DNA of 64,000 bases from Pseudomonas sp. AN-1 (GTDB taxonomy: Bacteria > Pseudomonadota > Gammaproteobacteria > Pseudomonadales > Pseudomonadaceae). Shown piece after piece: positions 1 to 10,687 of this stretch. Position numbers and translations under genes: made by a program. Positions within the stretch are counted from its first letter, which is position 1. Each line of letters starts with the position of its first letter. Under the pieces are notes generated by a model. That model made no database searches. It saw only the letters and a program-made list of their open reading frames with translations, and was not told the origin of the DNA. The DNA lies in the NCBI RefSeq assembly GCF_034057115.1, contig NZ_CP139195.1, positions 248,001-312,000 of the forward strand, given 5' to 3'.

Positions 1-525
1 TTCGCTGCGGGTCGCCGGGTTGTCGCGGAACTCGCCGAGCATCACCGAGCTGACCATCGCCGAATTCTGCTTCTCCACCCCGCGCATCATCATGCACATG
101 TGCCGGGCCTCGATCACCACCGCCACGCCCAGGGCGCCGGTGACTTCCTGCACCGCTTCGGCGATCTGTCGGGTGAGGTTCTCCTGGATCTGCAGGCGGC
201 GGGCGAACATGTCGACGATGCGTGCCACCTTGGACAGGCCGAGTACCTTGCCGTTGGGGATGTAGGCCACGTGTGCCTTGCCGATGAACGGCAGCAGATG
301 GTGCTCGCACAGCGAATACAGCTCGATGTCCCTGACCAGCACCATCTCGCTGTTGTCGGAGCTGAACAGCGCGCCGTTGGTGACTTCCTCGAGACTCTGC
401 GCATAGCCGCGGCAGAGGTACTGCATGGCCTTGGCGGCGCGCTTGGGAGTGTCTTGCAGGCCTTCGCGCTCGACGTCCTCGCCGAGCAGGCCGAGGATCG
501 CGGTGTAGTGCTGTTCCAGGGACAT
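1..525 (-). CDS. folE: GTP cyclohydrolase I, 3' end cut by window edge
   Basis: Converts GTP to 7,8-dihydroneopterin triphosphate, the first step of folate and pterin synthesis, in the cytoplasm. The 175 visible residues cover nearly the whole enzyme; only about the last ten residues lie outside the window. Zinc ligands of the family are visible as Cys73 and His76 in the segment [10 protein letters not shown] and Cys144 in [10 protein letters not shown]. The ATG at 523-525 gives the usual N-terminus. It is codirectional with the Smr gene upstream. The neighbourhood matches the P. aeruginosa folE2 (PA1674) region. Identification is secure; which folE paralogue it is rests on synteny from memory. 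Confidence 0.95.
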   Translation of the reverse strand, partial: MSLEQHYTAILGLLGEDVEREGLQDTPKRAAKAMQYLCRGYAQSLEEVTNGALFSSDNSEMVLVRDIELYSLCEHHLLPFIGKAHVAYIPNGKVLGLSKVARIVDMFARRLQIQENLTRQIAEAVQEVTGALGVAVVIEARHMCMMMRGVEKQNSAMVSSVMLGEFRDNPATRSE

Positions 526-601
526 GGAATTTCCTGTGGTTGGGCAAAGGCGCGCAGGGTAGGGGGCTGCCCGGCTGCTGGCAAGTGTGCGGCGGCCGGC
601 G

Positions 602-640
602 GATGAGCCGTCTGCAGGCCGCAGATGCAGGCGGCTCATC
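602..640 (-). terminator. Hairpin between Smr gene and folE
   Basis: Arms GATGAGCCG (602-610) and CGGCTCATC (632-640) pair perfectly, with a second small stem (TCTGC/GCAGA) in the loop. It lies just past the stop codon of the minus-strand Smr gene and before folE. There is no T-run, so it may act as a rho-dependent or mRNA-stabilising hairpin rather than as an intrinsic terminator. Confidence 0.45.
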
Positions 641-648
641 ATCGGGCG

Positions 649-1209
649 CTATTCGTCGCGGCCTTCCAGCATGGTGCGCTTGAGCAGCACGTAGACCGCG
701 CCGGTGCCGCCATGCTTGGCCAGGCAGGAGGTGAAGCCGAGCACCTGCGGGTGCTGGCGCAGCCAGGTGTTGACGTGGCTCTTGACCATCGGCCGGCGGC
801 CGTCGGTGCGCGCCGCCTTGCCGTGGGTGATGCGCACGCAGCGCACCTCGAAGCGCGCCGCCTCGGCGAGGAAGTCCCACAGGGTGGCGCGCGCCGTCTC
901 CACACTCATGCCGTGCAGGTCGAGGCTGCCCTCGAAGGCGATCTGCCCGGCCTTGAGCTTGCGCATCTGGCCTTCCTGCACGCCGTCGCGCGCCCAGTAC
1001 AGCTCGTCCTCGGCGCCGACGTCGATGACGAACAGGTCGGAAAGACCGTCGACCGTGGTGGTCTGCTGGGTGAGGATGGCGCTCTGCTGGCGCTGGGCGA
1101 CCTGCTGGCGGTCGGCCTTCGGCTTGCCGGTGTCGGCGCGTTCCTCGACCCTGATGCGCTTGACCCCGCGCATCTCGCTGTGGAACAGGGAAAAATCGTC
1201 GTCTTGCAT
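649..1209 (-). CDS. Smr-domain protein (SmrA-like)
   Basis: A 186-residue protein whose C-terminal half carries the Smr (small MutS-related) fold: the family signature SLDLHGMSVETA sits near residue 95, followed by VRITHGKA and the terminal KHGGTGAVYVLLK. Stand-alone Smr proteins are nucleases or nucleic-acid-binding proteins of unsettled role. The N-terminus (residues 1-90) is charged and low in predicted structure, as in SmrA-type proteins. The ATG at 1207-1209 was chosen because GGAGAA lies at the right distance upstream; a longer reading adds eight residues without a ribosome site. It precedes folE on the same strand. Confidence 0.85.
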   Translation of the reverse strand: MQDDDFSLFHSEMRGVKRIRVEERADTGKPKADRQQVAQRQQSAILTQQTTTVDGLSDLFVIDVGAEDELYWARDGVQEGQMRKLKAGQIAFEGSLDLHGMSVETARATLWDFLAEAARFEVRCVRITHGKAARTDGRRPMVKSHVNTWLRQHPQVLGFTSCLAKHGGTGAVYVLLKRTMLEGRDE

Positions 1210-1276
1210 GCTGGTTCTCCGCGACAGACGCACGATTCTAACGGAACCGGCGCCGGCGCGGAGAGCCTGCCGCGCC

Positions 1277-1876
1277 TCAGGCGCCGAGCGCCGCGGCGTC
1301 GGTCACCACGGTGGCGAACAGGTCGGCCAGCGCGGCCAGTTCGACGCGGTGCAGGGTGGCGGCATCCACCAGGCTGCCGTCGATGCCCGGCAGGTCGCGG
1401 GTGGCGCAGGCGGCGGCGACCACCGTGCTGCGATAGCCGAGGTCCTTGGCGGCGCGTACCGTGGCGCTGACGCACATGTGGGTCATGAAGCCGACCACCA
1501 CCAGCTCCTCGCGGCCCAGCTCGCGCAGCACGCGATCCAGCTCGCTGCGGGCGAAGGAGTTGGGCAGCGGCTTGCGCACCACCGCCTCGCCCGGCAGCGG
1601 GGTCAGCTCCTCGAAGATCTCGCCGCGCGGGCCTTCGGGGTCGAACAGGTAGCCGGGCACGCCGATGTGCTGCACGTGCACCACGGGTGCGCCGGCGGCG
1701 CGCGCCGCTGCCAGCAGGCGGTGGATCTGCGCGGCCGCGGCGTCGACGCCGGGCAGGCGCAGGTCGCCGCTGCGGTACTCGTTCTGCGCGTCGATGATCA
1801 GCAGGGTGGCCTGCCTGAGGTTGGCGGCCGGGTGGCTGCTGCCGGTCAGTTCGAACAGGGTCTTGGCGTCGCTCAT
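1277..1876 (-). CDS. Cysteine hydrolase (isochorismatase-like fold)
   Basis: A 199-residue member of the isochorismatase-like hydrolase superfamily. The expected catalytic triad is visible: Asp in LLIIDAQNEY (near residue 30), Lys in VVRKPLPNSF (near 105) and the nucleophilic Cys in GFMTHMCVSATVRA (near 137). Such enzymes hydrolyse amide or ester bonds of small metabolites such as nicotinamide, ureidoacrylate or isochorismate; the substrate here cannot be read from sequence. The ATG at 1874-1876 follows a GGAG site. It is divergent from the LysR gene starting at 1981, so that regulator may control it. Confidence 0.85.
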   Translation of the reverse strand: MSDAKTLFELTGSSHPAANLRQATLLIIDAQNEYRSGDLRLPGVDAAAAQIHRLLAAARAAGAPVVHVQHIGVPGYLFDPEGPRGEIFEELTPLPGEAVVRKPLPNSFARSELDRVLRELGREELVVVGFMTHMCVSATVRAAKDLGYRSTVVAAACATRDLPGIDGSLVDAATLHRVELAALADLFATVVTDAAALGA

Positions 1877-1980
1877 GCTGTACTCCGGTAGGGGATGGAC
1901 GCGACCATTGTGGGCATGACGGCGGCGGCGCTGAAGACACAGGCTTGCCGCCCGGAAATGCATTTTTGCAGGGAGCCGCG

Positions 1981-2883
1981 ATGGCCTTCGACTGGAACGA
2001 CATTCCCGTGCTGCTGGCGCTGGAGCGCCACGGCACCCTGGCCGCGGCGGCGCGGGCGCTGGCGGTCAACCCGACCACCGTCAGCCGGCGCCTGCAGGCG
2101 GCCGAGCGGGCGCTGCAGGCGCGCCTGTTCCTGCGCGACAGCGGCCGCTACCGGCCGACCCCGGCCGGCGAGGTGCTGCTGCAGCGCGCCGCCGCCCTGC
2201 AGGGCGACGTGCAGGGCATGCTGCTGGCCGCCCGCGAGGAGGCGCAGAGCGTGGCCGGCAGCGTGCGCCTGACCTCGGTGGAGTTCCTCCTCGCCCACTG
2301 GCTGATTCCGCAGCTGCCCGAGCTGGCCGCGCGCCACCCGCAGCTCGACCTGCAGCTGCTGGGCGACAACCGCGACCTGTCCTTCACCCGCCACGAGGCC
2401 GACCTCGCCCTGCGCCTGGCGCGGCCGCAGCAGGATGCCGCGCTGGTGATGCGCAAGGTCGGCGAACTCGGCTACGCGGTGTACGGCGCCGAGCGCTTCG
2501 CTGCCGTGCGGGCGGAGGACTGGCGCGGCCTGCCCTGGCTGGGCTACGCCGACGGCCTCGCCCAGCTGCCCGAGGCGCGCTGGCTGCAGCGGCTCGACCC
2601 GCAGGGCGGCCTGTGCCTGCGCGTCACCGCGGTGACCTCGCTGCAGCGCGCCTGCCAGGCCGGGCTCGGGCTGGCGCTGCTGCCCTGCCTGGTCGGCGAG
2701 GTGCCCGGATTGTTCCGGCTGTCCGGCGTCGAACTCAGCCGCGAGCTGTGGCTGCTGTGCCATCGCGACCTGCGCCAGACCCTGCGCTTTCGCGCGGTGG
2801 CCGACTGGCTGGCCGAGCGCGCCGCCGCCGATGCGCCTCGGCTGGCTGGCCTGGCGCCGCTGGCGGGCGAGCGCTGCGACTGA
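1981..2883 (+). CDS. LysR-family transcriptional regulator
   Basis: A 300-residue LysR-type regulator: an N-terminal winged helix-turn-helix (residues 5-62, with LAAAARALAVNPTTVSRRLQ as the recognition segment) followed by a periplasmic-binding-protein-like effector domain. The ATG at 1981 is preceded by GGGAG; an upstream in-frame start would add twelve residues overlapping the promoter of the divergent cysteine hydrolase. LysR proteins usually control the divergently transcribed neighbour, here the hydrolase ending at 1876, with the 104-bp gap as shared promoter. The inducer is unknown. Confidence 0.88.
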   Translation: MAFDWNDIPVLLALERHGTLAAAARALAVNPTTVSRRLQAAERALQARLFLRDSGRYRPTPAGEVLLQRAAALQGDVQGMLLAAREEAQSVAGSVRLTSVEFLLAHWLIPQLPELAARHPQLDLQLLGDNRDLSFTRHEADLALRLARPQQDAALVMRKVGELGYAVYGAERFAAVRAEDWRGLPWLGYADGLAQLPEARWLQRLDPQGGLCLRVTAVTSLQRACQAGLGLALLPCLVGEVPGLFRLSGVELSRELWLLCHRDLRQTLRFRAVADWLAERAAADAPRLAGLAPLAGERCD

Positions 2884-2902
2884 GCGGCGGCGATCTTTCG
2901 GC

Positions 2903-2908
2903 TAGAAT
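2903..2908 (+). promoter_or_regulatory. Putative -10 box of prmB
   Basis: TAGAAT in the context GGCTAGAATG, about 30 bases before the prmB start codon. The same GCTAGAAT string stands before speE. No convincing -35 box is seen. Confidence 0.35.
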
Positions 2909-2938
2909 GCCCGTCCCATCACCGAGGATTCCCCCGCC

Positions 2939-3859
2939 ATGAGCGCCACCCCGAGCCGCCTGCACAGCATCCGCGACCTGATCCGCTGGGGCGTCAGCCG
3001 TTTCCACGAGGCCGAGCTGTTCTTCGGCCACGGCACCGACAACGCCTGGGACGAGGCGCGCCAGCTGGTGCTCGGTGGCCTGCACCTGCCGTGGGACATG
3101 CCGGCCGACTACCTCGATTGCCGTCTGGAGGACGACGAGCTGGACGCCGTGCGCGCCCTGCTGCAGCGACGCATCGACGAGCGCATCCCGGCCGCCTACC
3201 TGCTCGGCGAGGCCTGGTTCTGCGGCCTGCCGTACTGCGTCGACGAGCGCGTGCTGGTGCCGCGCTCGCCGATCGCCGAGCTGATCGAGCGCCGCTTCGC
3301 CCCCTGGCTCGCGGGCGCCCCGGCGCGCATCCTCGACCTGTGCACCGGCTCCGGCTGCATCGGCATCGCCTGCGCCCATGCCTTCCCCGAGGCCGAGGTG
3401 GTGCTCGCCGACCTGTCGTTCGACGCGCTGGAAGTGGCCAACCTCAACATCGAACGCCACGAGGTGGAGGAGCGCGTCTACACCGTGCAGGGCGACGGCT
3501 TCGACGGCCTGCCGGGCCAGCGCTTCGACCTGATCGTCTCCAACCCGCCCTACGTCGACGCCGAGGACTTCGCCGACATGCCGGCCGAGTTCCACCACGA
3601 GCCGGCCATGGGCCTGGCCTGTGGCGAGGACGGTCTCGACCTGGTGCGCCGCATGCTCGCCGAGGCCGCCGACCACCTCACCGACGACGGCCTGCTGGTG
3701 ATCGAGGTGGGCAACAGCCAGGTGCACGTCGAGGCGGCCTACCCGGAGGTGGCATTCACCTGGGTGGAGTTCGCCCGCGGCGGCCACGGCGTCTTCGTGC
3801 TCAGCGCCGAGCAGTGCCGCCAGCATCAGGCGCTGTTCCGGGCCCGCCTGCAGGGCTGA
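2939..3859 (+). CDS. prmB: Ribosomal protein L3 glutamine N5-methyltransferase
   Basis: Uses S-adenosylmethionine to methylate the glutamine side chain of ribosomal protein L3 during 50S assembly. The 306-residue length is typical. The SAM-binding motif I is at residues 133-144 ([12 protein letters not shown]) and the catalytic NPPY motif at 202-205, continuing [13 protein letters not shown] as in PrmB rather than in PrmC, which acts on release factors. It lies between a LysR gene and a convergent hydrolase, in the same order as PA1678 in P. aeruginosa. The stop is 9 bases from the stop of the convergent neighbour. Confidence 0.93.
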   Translation: MSATPSRLHSIRDLIRWGVSRFHEAELFFGHGTDNAWDEARQLVLGGLHLPWDMPADYLDCRLEDDELDAVRALLQRRIDERIPAAYLLGEAWFCGLPYCVDERVLVPRSPIAELIERRFAPWLAGAPARILDLCTGSGCIGIACAHAFPEAEVVLADLSFDALEVANLNIERHEVEERVYTVQGDGFDGLPGQRFDLIVSNPPYVDAEDFADMPAEFHHEPAMGLACGEDGLDLVRRMLAEAADHLTDDGLLVIEVGNSQVHVEAAYPEVAFTWVEFARGGHGVFVLSAEQCRQHQALFRARLQG

Positions 3860-3867
3860 GGCCCGGC

Positions 3868-4815
3868 TCAGGGCAGGATGAAGCGCGCCAACCCCTCCAC
3901 CAGCTCGGCCGCCAGTGGCAGGCGCGGATCGTCGTAGCTGGCCAGCGGGCGGGCACCGCTCGGCACGATACGCAGCACATGGTCCATGCCCTCGACCAGC
4001 AGCAGCTGCGCCTCCGGCCTGGCCTGCTGGAGCAGCAGGGCTTCCTCGACGCCGACCTGGAAGTCGCGGGTGCCCTGCACGATCAGCGCCGGCACCGTCA
4101 CCCGGGCGAAGGCCTCGGCCGGGCGCTGGCGCAGCAGCGAGATCAGGTAGGGCTGCACGCTCGGGCGCAGCAGCACGTGCAGCGCCGGGGTGACCTCGGC
4201 GGTCTGCCGGCCCTGCTCCAGGGCGGCGAGGACGCTCTCGGTCTCCGCCGCCAGCGCCGGCGGCAGACGTCCCTCCAGCTGTTCGCGCAGCACCGTGCCC
4301 ACCGGCCGGGCGACGCCGGCCAGGCTGACCAGCGCATCGGCGCCGGCCTCCGCCGCGGCCAGGCTGGCGATCAGCGCGCCCTCGCTGTGGCCGAGCAGGA
4401 TCAGCCGGGAGAAGCGCGGGTCGCTCTTCAGCAACTGGCCCCAGGCCACTGCGTCGGCGACGTAGGCCGCCACGCTCAGTTCCTCCTCGCGCGGCGCCGC
4501 CGCCCGGCTGGCGGCCACGCCGCGCTTGTCATAGCGCAGGCTGGCGATGCCGCGCCCGGCCAGCTCGCGGGCCAGCAGGCGCAGGCTGTCGTTGTGGCCG
4601 CCCTCGGGATTGTTGCCGTCGCGGTCGGTCGGCCCCGAGCCGGCGATCATCAGCACCACCGGCAGCGCGCCGTCGCGCTCGGGCAGGGTCAGGGTGCCGT
4701 GCAGGCTGCCGCCGGGCACCCGTAGCGCCATCGGCCATTGCAGGATGCGCGTCGGCGCCGCCTGGGCGAGGGCGGTGGCGAGCAGCAGCGTCAGCAGCAG
4801 GAACAGGCGGGGCAT
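3868..4815 (-). CDS. Exported alpha/beta hydrolase
   Basis: A 315-residue serine hydrolase. A signal peptide is evident ([19 protein letters not shown]), so it probably acts in the periplasm. The nucleophile elbow GHSEGA lies near residue 145, and the oxyanion region [13 protein letters not shown] near residue 55 is typical of the YtpA/Acot-like dienelactone hydrolase group. The last part, EGMDHVLR, carries the probable catalytic His. The ATG at 4813-4815 has a GGAG site; a longer reading lacks one and would hide the signal peptide. It is convergent with prmB and divergent from aroC. The natural ester substrate is unknown. Confidence 0.85.
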   Translation of the reverse strand: MPRLFLLLTLLLATALAQAAPTRILQWPMALRVPGGSLHGTLTLPERDGALPVVLMIAGSGPTDRDGNNPEGGHNDSLRLLARELAGRGIASLRYDKRGVAASRAAAPREEELSVAAYVADAVAWGQLLKSDPRFSRLILLGHSEGALIASLAAAEAGADALVSLAGVARPVGTVLREQLEGRLPPALAAETESVLAALEQGRQTAEVTPALHVLLRPSVQPYLISLLRQRPAEAFARVTVPALIVQGTRDFQVGVEEALLLQQARPEAQLLLVEGMDHVLRIVPSGARPLASYDDPRLPLAAELVEGLARFILP

Positions 4816-4877
4816 GCGAACTCCAGACGAGGGGCAGGGCGGGGCGCCGGCGTTTCCCCAGCGGGCGGGCGCTTGGG

Positions 4878-4883
4878 TATACT
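4878..4883 (+). promoter_or_regulatory. Putative -10 box of aroC
   Basis: TATACT stands about 37 bases before the aroC start codon, in the gap to the divergent hydrolase. The -35 region is not clear. Confidence 0.4.
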
Positions 4884-4919
4884 TTGCGCCCCCGAATTTC
4901 CCGCCGCGGAGCATCCTGC

Positions 4920-6011
4920 ATGTCTGGCAATACTTACGGCAAGCTGTTCACCGTCACCACCGCCGGTGAAAGCCATGGTCCGGCGCTGGTCGCCATCGTC
5001 GACGGCTGCCCGCCCGGGCTGGAGCTGTCGCTGGACGACCTGCAGCGCGACCTCGACCGCCGCAAGCCCGGCACCAGCCGCCACACCACCCAGCGCCAGG
5101 AAGCCGACGAGGTGGAGATCCTCTCCGGCGTGTTCGAAGGCAAGACCACCGGCTGCCCGATCGGCCTGCTGATCCGCAACACGGACCAGAAGTCCAAGGA
5201 CTACTCGGCGATCAAGGACCTGTTCCGCCCGGCCCACGCCGACTACACCTACCACCACAAGTACGGCCTGCGCGACTACCGTGGCGGCGGCCGCAGCTCG
5301 GCGCGCGAGACCGCCATGCGCGTCGCCGCCGGCGCCATCGCCAAGAAGTACCTGGCCGGCCTCGGCATCCAGGTACGCGGCTACATGAGTCAGCTCGGCC
5401 CGATCGAGATCCCGTTCAAGACCTGGGACAGCGTCGAGCAGAACGCCTTCTTCAGCCCCGACCCGGACAAGGTGCCGGAACTCGAGGCCTACATGGACCA
5501 GCTGCGCCGCGACCAGGATTCGGTCGGCGCCAAGATCACCGTGGTCGCCGAAGGCGTGCCGCCGGGTCTCGGCGAGCCGATCTTCGACCGCCTGGATGCC
5601 GAGCTGGCCCACGCGCTGATGAGCATCAACGCGGTCAAGGGCGTGGAGATCGGCGCCGGCTTCGCCAGCGTCGCCCAGCGCGGCACCGAGCACCGCGACG
5701 AGCTGACCCCGGAGGGCTTCCTGTCCAACCATGCCGGCGGCATCCTCGGCGGCATCTCCTCGGGCCAGCCGATAGTCGCGCACCTGGCGCTCAAGCCCAC
5801 CTCCAGCATCACCACCCCCGGCCGTTCCATCGACGTCGACGGCAACCCGGTGGAGGTGATCACCAAGGGCCGCCACGATCCGTGCGTCGGCATCCGCGCC
5901 ACGCCGATCGCCGAGGCGATGATGGCCATCGTGCTGATGGACCACCTGCTGCGCCACCGCGCGCAGAACGCCGAGGTGCGGGTCGGCACTCCGGTACTGC
6001 CGCAGCTGTGA
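4920..6011 (+). CDS. aroC: Chorismate synthase
   Basis: Last step of the shikimate pathway: 5-enolpyruvylshikimate-3-phosphate to chorismate, using reduced FMN. The 363-residue length is standard. The three family signatures are present: [18 protein letters not shown] near residue 16, the [14 protein letters not shown] segment near 122, and [17 protein letters not shown] near 322. The ATG at 4920 matches the conserved N-terminus [10 protein letters not shown]; an upstream in-frame start is less likely because it would run into the TATACT box region. The MFS gene follows after 55 bases. Confidence 0.97.
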   Translation: MSGNTYGKLFTVTTAGESHGPALVAIVDGCPPGLELSLDDLQRDLDRRKPGTSRHTTQRQEADEVEILSGVFEGKTTGCPIGLLIRNTDQKSKDYSAIKDLFRPAHADYTYHHKYGLRDYRGGGRSSARETAMRVAAGAIAKKYLAGLGIQVRGYMSQLGPIEIPFKTWDSVEQNAFFSPDPDKVPELEAYMDQLRRDQDSVGAKITVVAEGVPPGLGEPIFDRLDAELAHALMSINAVKGVEIGAGFASVAQRGTEHRDELTPEGFLSNHAGGILGGISSGQPIVAHLALKPTSSITTPGRSIDVDGNPVEVITKGRHDPCVGIRATPIAEAMMAIVLMDHLLRHRAQNAEVRVGTPVLPQL

Positions 6012-6066
6012 GTCCTGGCGCCGGCCGGATGACGCCCCGCTTCATCCGGCCGGTGTCGCTCTGAAC

Positions 6067-7224
6067 ATGTCGTCCGCCTTGCCCTACTGGCGCCTGTCCG
6101 GCTTCTACTTCAGTTACTTCGCCCTGCTCGGGGCGACGGCGCCGTTCCTCGCCCTGTATTTCCACCACCTCGGCTTCTCCGCCGCGCGCATCGGCGAGCT
6201 GGTGGCCATCCCCATGCTGATGCGCTGCGTGGCGCCCAACCTGTGGGGCTGGCTGGGCGACGTCACCGGCCAGCGTCTCTTGATCGTGCGCCTCGGCGCG
6301 CTGCTGACCCTGCTCAGCTTCGCCAGCATCTTCTACCGCCAGGACTACGCCTGGCTGGCGCTGGTGATGGCCATGCACGCCTTCTTCTGGCACGCCGTGC
6401 TGCCGCAGTTCGAGGTCATCACCCTGGCGCACCTGCGCGAGCAGGCGGCGCGCTACAGTCAGGTGCGCCTGTGGGGCTCGATCGGCTTCATCTGCACCGT
6501 GGTCGGCCTCGGCGCGCTGTTCGAGCGGGTCAGCCTGGATGCCTATCCCTGGGCGGTGACCGCCATCATGCTGGCCATCGCCGCCAGCAGTCTGTGGATC
6601 CCCAACGCCCAGCCACAGGGCCACGCCAGCGAGGCGCAGCGCGGCGGCTTCCTGCAGCAGCTGCGTCGCCCCGGCGTGCCGGCGTTCTACGGCGCGGTGG
6701 CGCTGATGCTGCTCAGCCACGGGCCGTACTACACCTTCATCACCCTGCACCTGGAAAGCCTCGGCTACAGCCGCACCCAGATCGGCTGGCTGTGGGCGCT
6801 CGGGGTGGTCGCCGAGATCCTCGTGTTCTTGGTGATGGCGCGCCTGCTGGTGCGCTTCTCGGTGCGCCAGGTGCTGCTCGCCAGCCTGCTGCTGGCGGTG
6901 CTGCGCTGGCTGCTGCTGGGCAACCTGGCCGAGCACTGGCCGGTGCTGCTGCTGGCGCAGGTGATGCACGCGGCCACCTTCGGCAGCTTCCATGCCGCCG
7001 CCATCCATTTCGTCCGCCACAGCTTCGCCGCCCGCCAGCAGGGCCAGGGCCAGGCGCTGTACGCCGCGCTGTCCGGCGTCGGCGGCGCGCTCGGCGCGCT
7101 GTACGCCGGCTACAGCTGGAACAGCCTGGGCCCGGCCTGGACCTTCGCCCTGGCCAGTCTGGCGGCCCTGGCGGCTGCCGCTATCATCGCCCTGCGCCTG
7201 CGCGAGCCGGCGCAGGCTTCCTGA
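6067..7224 (+). CDS. Major facilitator superfamily transporter (HcaT/PPP-like)
   Basis: A 385-residue integral membrane protein with about twelve hydrophobic segments from residue 10 to 378. The N-terminal pattern [20 protein letters not shown] and the absence of long loops fit the MFS_1-like (3-phenylpropionate transporter-type) group. It is the counterpart by position of PA1682, between aroC and the methionine-salvage genes. The substrate is unknown. The neighbouring mtn genes start 24 bases downstream on the same strand, so a link to methylthio-compound or aromatic acid uptake is possible but unproven. Confidence 0.82.
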   Translation: MSSALPYWRLSGFYFSYFALLGATAPFLALYFHHLGFSAARIGELVAIPMLMRCVAPNLWGWLGDVTGQRLLIVRLGALLTLLSFASIFYRQDYAWLALVMAMHAFFWHAVLPQFEVITLAHLREQAARYSQVRLWGSIGFICTVVGLGALFERVSLDAYPWAVTAIMLAIAASSLWIPNAQPQGHASEAQRGGFLQQLRRPGVPAFYGAVALMLLSHGPYYTFITLHLESLGYSRTQIGWLWALGVVAEILVFLVMARLLVRFSVRQVLLASLLLAVLRWLLLGNLAEHWPVLLLAQVMHAATFGSFHAAAIHFVRHSFAARQQGQGQALYAALSGVGGALGALYAGYSWNSLGPAWTFALASLAALAAAAIIALRLREPAQAS

Positions 7225-7248
7225 ATCACCGATCCTCGAGACTCCCCG

Positions 7249-7869
7249 ATGACCGACAAGCGCGAAATCCTCACCCGGCAGATCATCGAGGCCGGCCGCT
7301 TCCTCTACGGCCGCGGCTGGTCGCCGGCCACCAGCAGCAACTACTCGGCGCGCCTGTCGGCCGACCGGGCGCTGCTCACCGTGTCCGGCAAGCACAAGGG
7401 CCAGCTGACCGAGAACGACGTGCTGGCCACCGACCTGGCCGGCAACAGCCTGGAGCCGGGCAAGAAGCCCTCGGCCGAGACCCTGCTGCACACCCAGCTG
7501 TACGCCTGGCGCGCCGACATCGGCGCGGTGCTGCACACCCATTCGGTCAACGCCACCGTGCTGTCGCGCCTGACCGCGGGCGACCAGCTGCTGCTGGAAG
7601 ACTACGAGCTGCAGAAGGCCTTCGCCGGGGTGACCACCCACGAGGGCCAGGTGCTGGTGCCGATCTTCGACAACGACCAGGACATAGCCCGTCTGGCCGG
7701 CAAGGTCCAGCAATGGCTGGATACGCATCCGGACTGCGTGGGCTACCTGATCCGCGGCCACGGCCTTTACACTTGGGGCCCGCAGATGAGCGATGCGCTG
7801 CGCCAGATCGAGGCCTTCGAATTCCTCTTCGAATGCGAACTGAAGACCCGCCAGGTGCTGGGTCGCTGA
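7249..7869 (+). CDS. mtnB: Methylthioribulose-1-phosphate dehydratase
   Basis: Dehydrates 5-methylthioribulose-1-phosphate in the methionine salvage pathway. It has the class II aldolase fold; zinc ligands are visible in [12 protein letters not shown] (residues 90-101) and in RGHGLYTWG near residue 168. The 206-residue length is usual for the bacterial family. It heads mtnB-mtnD-mtnC with short gaps (27 and 2 bases), consistent with one operon. Salvage recycles the methylthioadenosine released by the spermidine synthase gene downstream. Confidence 0.95.
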   Translation: MTDKREILTRQIIEAGRFLYGRGWSPATSSNYSARLSADRALLTVSGKHKGQLTENDVLATDLAGNSLEPGKKPSAETLLHTQLYAWRADIGAVLHTHSVNATVLSRLTAGDQLLLEDYELQKAFAGVTTHEGQVLVPIFDNDQDIARLAGKVQQWLDTHPDCVGYLIRGHGLYTWGPQMSDALRQIEAFEFLFECELKTRQVLGR

Positions 7870-7896
7870 ACGAGCCGATTCAACAAGGAACCGCCC

Positions 7897-8442
7897 ATGA
7901 GCCGCCTGAGCGTCTACCACGAGTCCACCCCCAACCACCCGGACAAGGTGCTGACCCACGCCGAGGACATCGCCGCCACCCTGGCCGAGGTCGGCGTGCG
8001 CTTCGAGCGCTGGCAGGCCAGTGCGCCCATCGCTCCCGGCGCCAGCCAGGTCGAGGTGATCGCCGCCTACCACCACGAGATCGAGAAGCTGATGAGCGAA
8101 CAGGGCTACGTCACCGTCGACGTGATCAGCCTGGACCGCAGCCATCCGCAGAAGGCCGAGCTGCGCGCCAAGTTCCTCGACGAACACACCCACGGCGAGG
8201 ACGAGGTGCGCTTCTTCGTCGCCGGCCGCGGCCTGTTCACCCTGCACATCGGCGAGTACGTCTACGCGGTGCTGTGCGAGAAGAACGACCTGATCGCGGT
8301 GCCGGCCGGCACCAGGCACTGGTTCGACATGGGCGAGGAGCCGCACTTCGTGGCCATCCGCCTGTTCAACAATCCCGAGGGCTGGGTGGCGAAGTTCACC
8401 GGCGATGCCATCGCCAAATCCTTCCCGGGGCTGGAGGACTGA
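7897..8442 (+). CDS. mtnD: Acireductone dioxygenase
   Basis: Oxidises the acireductone intermediate of methionine salvage to the 2-oxo acid precursor of methionine with Fe(II), or off-pathway with Ni(II). This cupin-fold protein shows the metal motif [11 protein letters not shown] (two His and a Glu) near residue 97, and a later His in GTRHWFDMG near residue 141. Length 181 is typical. It is followed after two bases by mtnC, indicating translational coupling. Confidence 0.96.
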   Translation: MSRLSVYHESTPNHPDKVLTHAEDIAATLAEVGVRFERWQASAPIAPGASQVEVIAAYHHEIEKLMSEQGYVTVDVISLDRSHPQKAELRAKFLDEHTHGEDEVRFFVAGRGLFTLHIGEYVYAVLCEKNDLIAVPAGTRHWFDMGEEPHFVAIRLFNNPEGWVAKFTGDAIAKSFPGLED

Positions 8443-8444
8443 CG

Positions 8445-9128
8445 GTGCCGATCAAGACCATCCTCACCGACATCGAGGGCACCACCAGCGCGGTCAGCTT
8501 CGTCTTCGACGTGCTGTTCCCGTTCGCCGTGAAGCACCTGCCGGACTTCGTTCGTCAGCACGCCGGGGAGCCGGCGGTGGCCGCGCAGCTGGAGGCCGTG
8601 CGCGCCGAGAGCGGCGAGGCCGACGCCGACGTCGAGCGGGTCATCGCCATCCTCCTCGAGTGGATCGCCGCCGACCGCAAGGCCACTCCGCTCAAGGCCC
8701 TGCAGGGCATGGTCTGGGAGCAGGGCTACCGCGCCGGCCAGCTCAAGGGCCACGTCTACCCGGATGCGGTGGAGGCGTTGCGCCAGTGGCATGCCGAAGG
8801 CTACGCCCTGTACGTGTATTCCTCCGGCTCGATCCAGGCGCAGCGGCTGATCTTCGGCTGTTCCGAGGCGGGCGACCTGACCCCGCTGTTCTCCGGCTAC
8901 TTCGACACCACCAGCGGCGGCAAGCGCGAGGCGGCGTCCTACGCGCGCATCGCCGCCGCCATCGGCCAGCCGGCCGGCGAGATCCTGTTCCTCTCCGACG
9001 TGGTGCAGGAGCTGGACGCCGCCCACGAAGCCGGCATGGCCACCTGCGGCCTGGCCCGCGACGGCGGCGATCTGGCCGGTCACCCGACCGTGGCGAGCTT
9101 CGCCGCCGTCGAGCCGGCGCGCTTCTGA
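8445..9128 (+). CDS. mtnC: Enolase-phosphatase E1
   Basis: Bifunctional HAD-superfamily enzyme that enolises and then dephosphorylates 2,3-diketo-5-methylthiopentyl-1-phosphate. The HAD nucleophile motif is at the very N-terminus as [12 protein letters not shown], and the second motif YVYSSGS is near residue 123. The start is GTG at 8445, two bases after the mtnD stop; no better ATG exists in frame before the conserved DIEGTT motif. The product is 227 residues, normal for MtnC. Confidence 0.95.
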   Translation: MPIKTILTDIEGTTSAVSFVFDVLFPFAVKHLPDFVRQHAGEPAVAAQLEAVRAESGEADADVERVIAILLEWIAADRKATPLKALQGMVWEQGYRAGQLKGHVYPDAVEALRQWHAEGYALYVYSSGSIQAQRLIFGCSEAGDLTPLFSGYFDTTSGGKREAASYARIAAAIGQPAGEILFLSDVVQELDAAHEAGMATCGLARDGGDLAGHPTVASFAAVEPARF

Positions 9129-9134
9129 AGCCGT

Positions 9135-9161
9135 CAGGCGGCCCGGCGCACGGGCCGCCTG
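9135..9161 (+). terminator. Perfect 11-bp hairpin after mtnC
   Basis: Arms CAGGCGGCCCG (9135-9145) and CGGGCCGCCTG (9151-9161) with loop GCGCA, six bases past the mtnC stop. There is no T-run, so termination may be rho-assisted. Confidence 0.6.
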
Positions 9162-9232
9162 CCACGCGGCGGTCATGCCGCAACGCCACACTCAAGCCAG
9201 TGGCGGCAGCTTCCGGAGCGGCCGTTTCGGGC

Positions 9233-9238
9233 TAGAAT
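9233..9238 (+). promoter_or_regulatory. Putative -10 box of speE
   Basis: TAGAAT in GGCTAGAATTT, about 37 bases upstream of the speE ATG and after the hairpin that follows mtnC. The -35 region is unclear. Confidence 0.4.
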
Positions 9239-9274
9239 TTCTTTTGTCTTCAACAGGTTACAAGGAACACGCGG

Positions 9275-10135
<861 letters not shown>

Positions 10136-10153
10136 CGTCCGGACGCGACAAAA

Positions 10154-10187
10154 GAGAAGGGGCCCGATCAGGGCCCCTTCTCGTTTC
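10154..10187 (+). terminator. Intrinsic terminator of speE
   Basis: Perfect 12-bp stem: GAGAAGGGGCCC (10154-10165), loop GATCA, GGGCCCCTTCTC (10171-10182), followed by a short GTTT tail. Confidence 0.85.
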
Positions 10188-10289
10188 CGGACGGGTTGCT
10201 GCCGTCGCTTGCTGACTGTGCGTTGGCCATGCCTCGCATTGCCGAGGGTTCAGGCCCGGGAGACGGCTGGCTTCCCGGTGGGCCGCTGG

Positions 10290-10508
10290 TCACGCCGCCT
10301 TGGCCGTTTCAGCCTCCAGAGGTGGCGTACCTTCTTTCATCCCCTGCATGATCTGGTTGCGGAACTCCGGCGTGTCTGCGTAACCGTGCACGGTGCGGCC
10401 GTGCTCGACAACGGCTTCCAGCAGTTCTTCCCTGGTGTCGGCAGCCAGTGCCACTGTGCACTTCACGTCGCCCGGATGACTCCGGCAATCGATGTAGTAC
10501 CTGGACAT
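10290..10508 (-). CDS. DUF1059 family small protein
   Basis: A 72-residue soluble protein starting MSRYYIDCRSHPGD, with the family features: two cysteines (residues 8 and 17), a central segment ELLEAVVEHGRTVHGY, and an acidic end. DUF1059 proteins have no known function. The ATG at 10506-10508 is the natural start. It is transcribed toward the speE terminator, separated from the enzyme gene upstream by about 180 bases of less coding-like DNA. Confidence 0.8.
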   Translation of the reverse strand: MSRYYIDCRSHPGDVKCTVALAADTREELLEAVVEHGRTVHGYADTPEFRNQIMQGMKEGTPPLEAETAKAA

Positions 10509-10687
10509 GATGGCGCCCTCCAGATTGCTAGGGCTGACACCTGTTCCCTTTCGGGAGCAGGGCCTGGAGTCGGCAATTCCGGACTTGTTGTTGTTGGGTC
10601 CAGAATCATCCGGCTCTGATTTGAGTATAGGTCGCACACCGGGACCGCCAGGTCGCGGTACGGGTTTTCCGCCGAGCGGTCGCCTGC

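Noticed and set aside
5860-8346. Minus-strand frame of 828 codons opposite the MFS and mtn genes
   Set aside because: Shadow of GC-rich coding DNA; the plus strand has well-recognised enzymes throughout.
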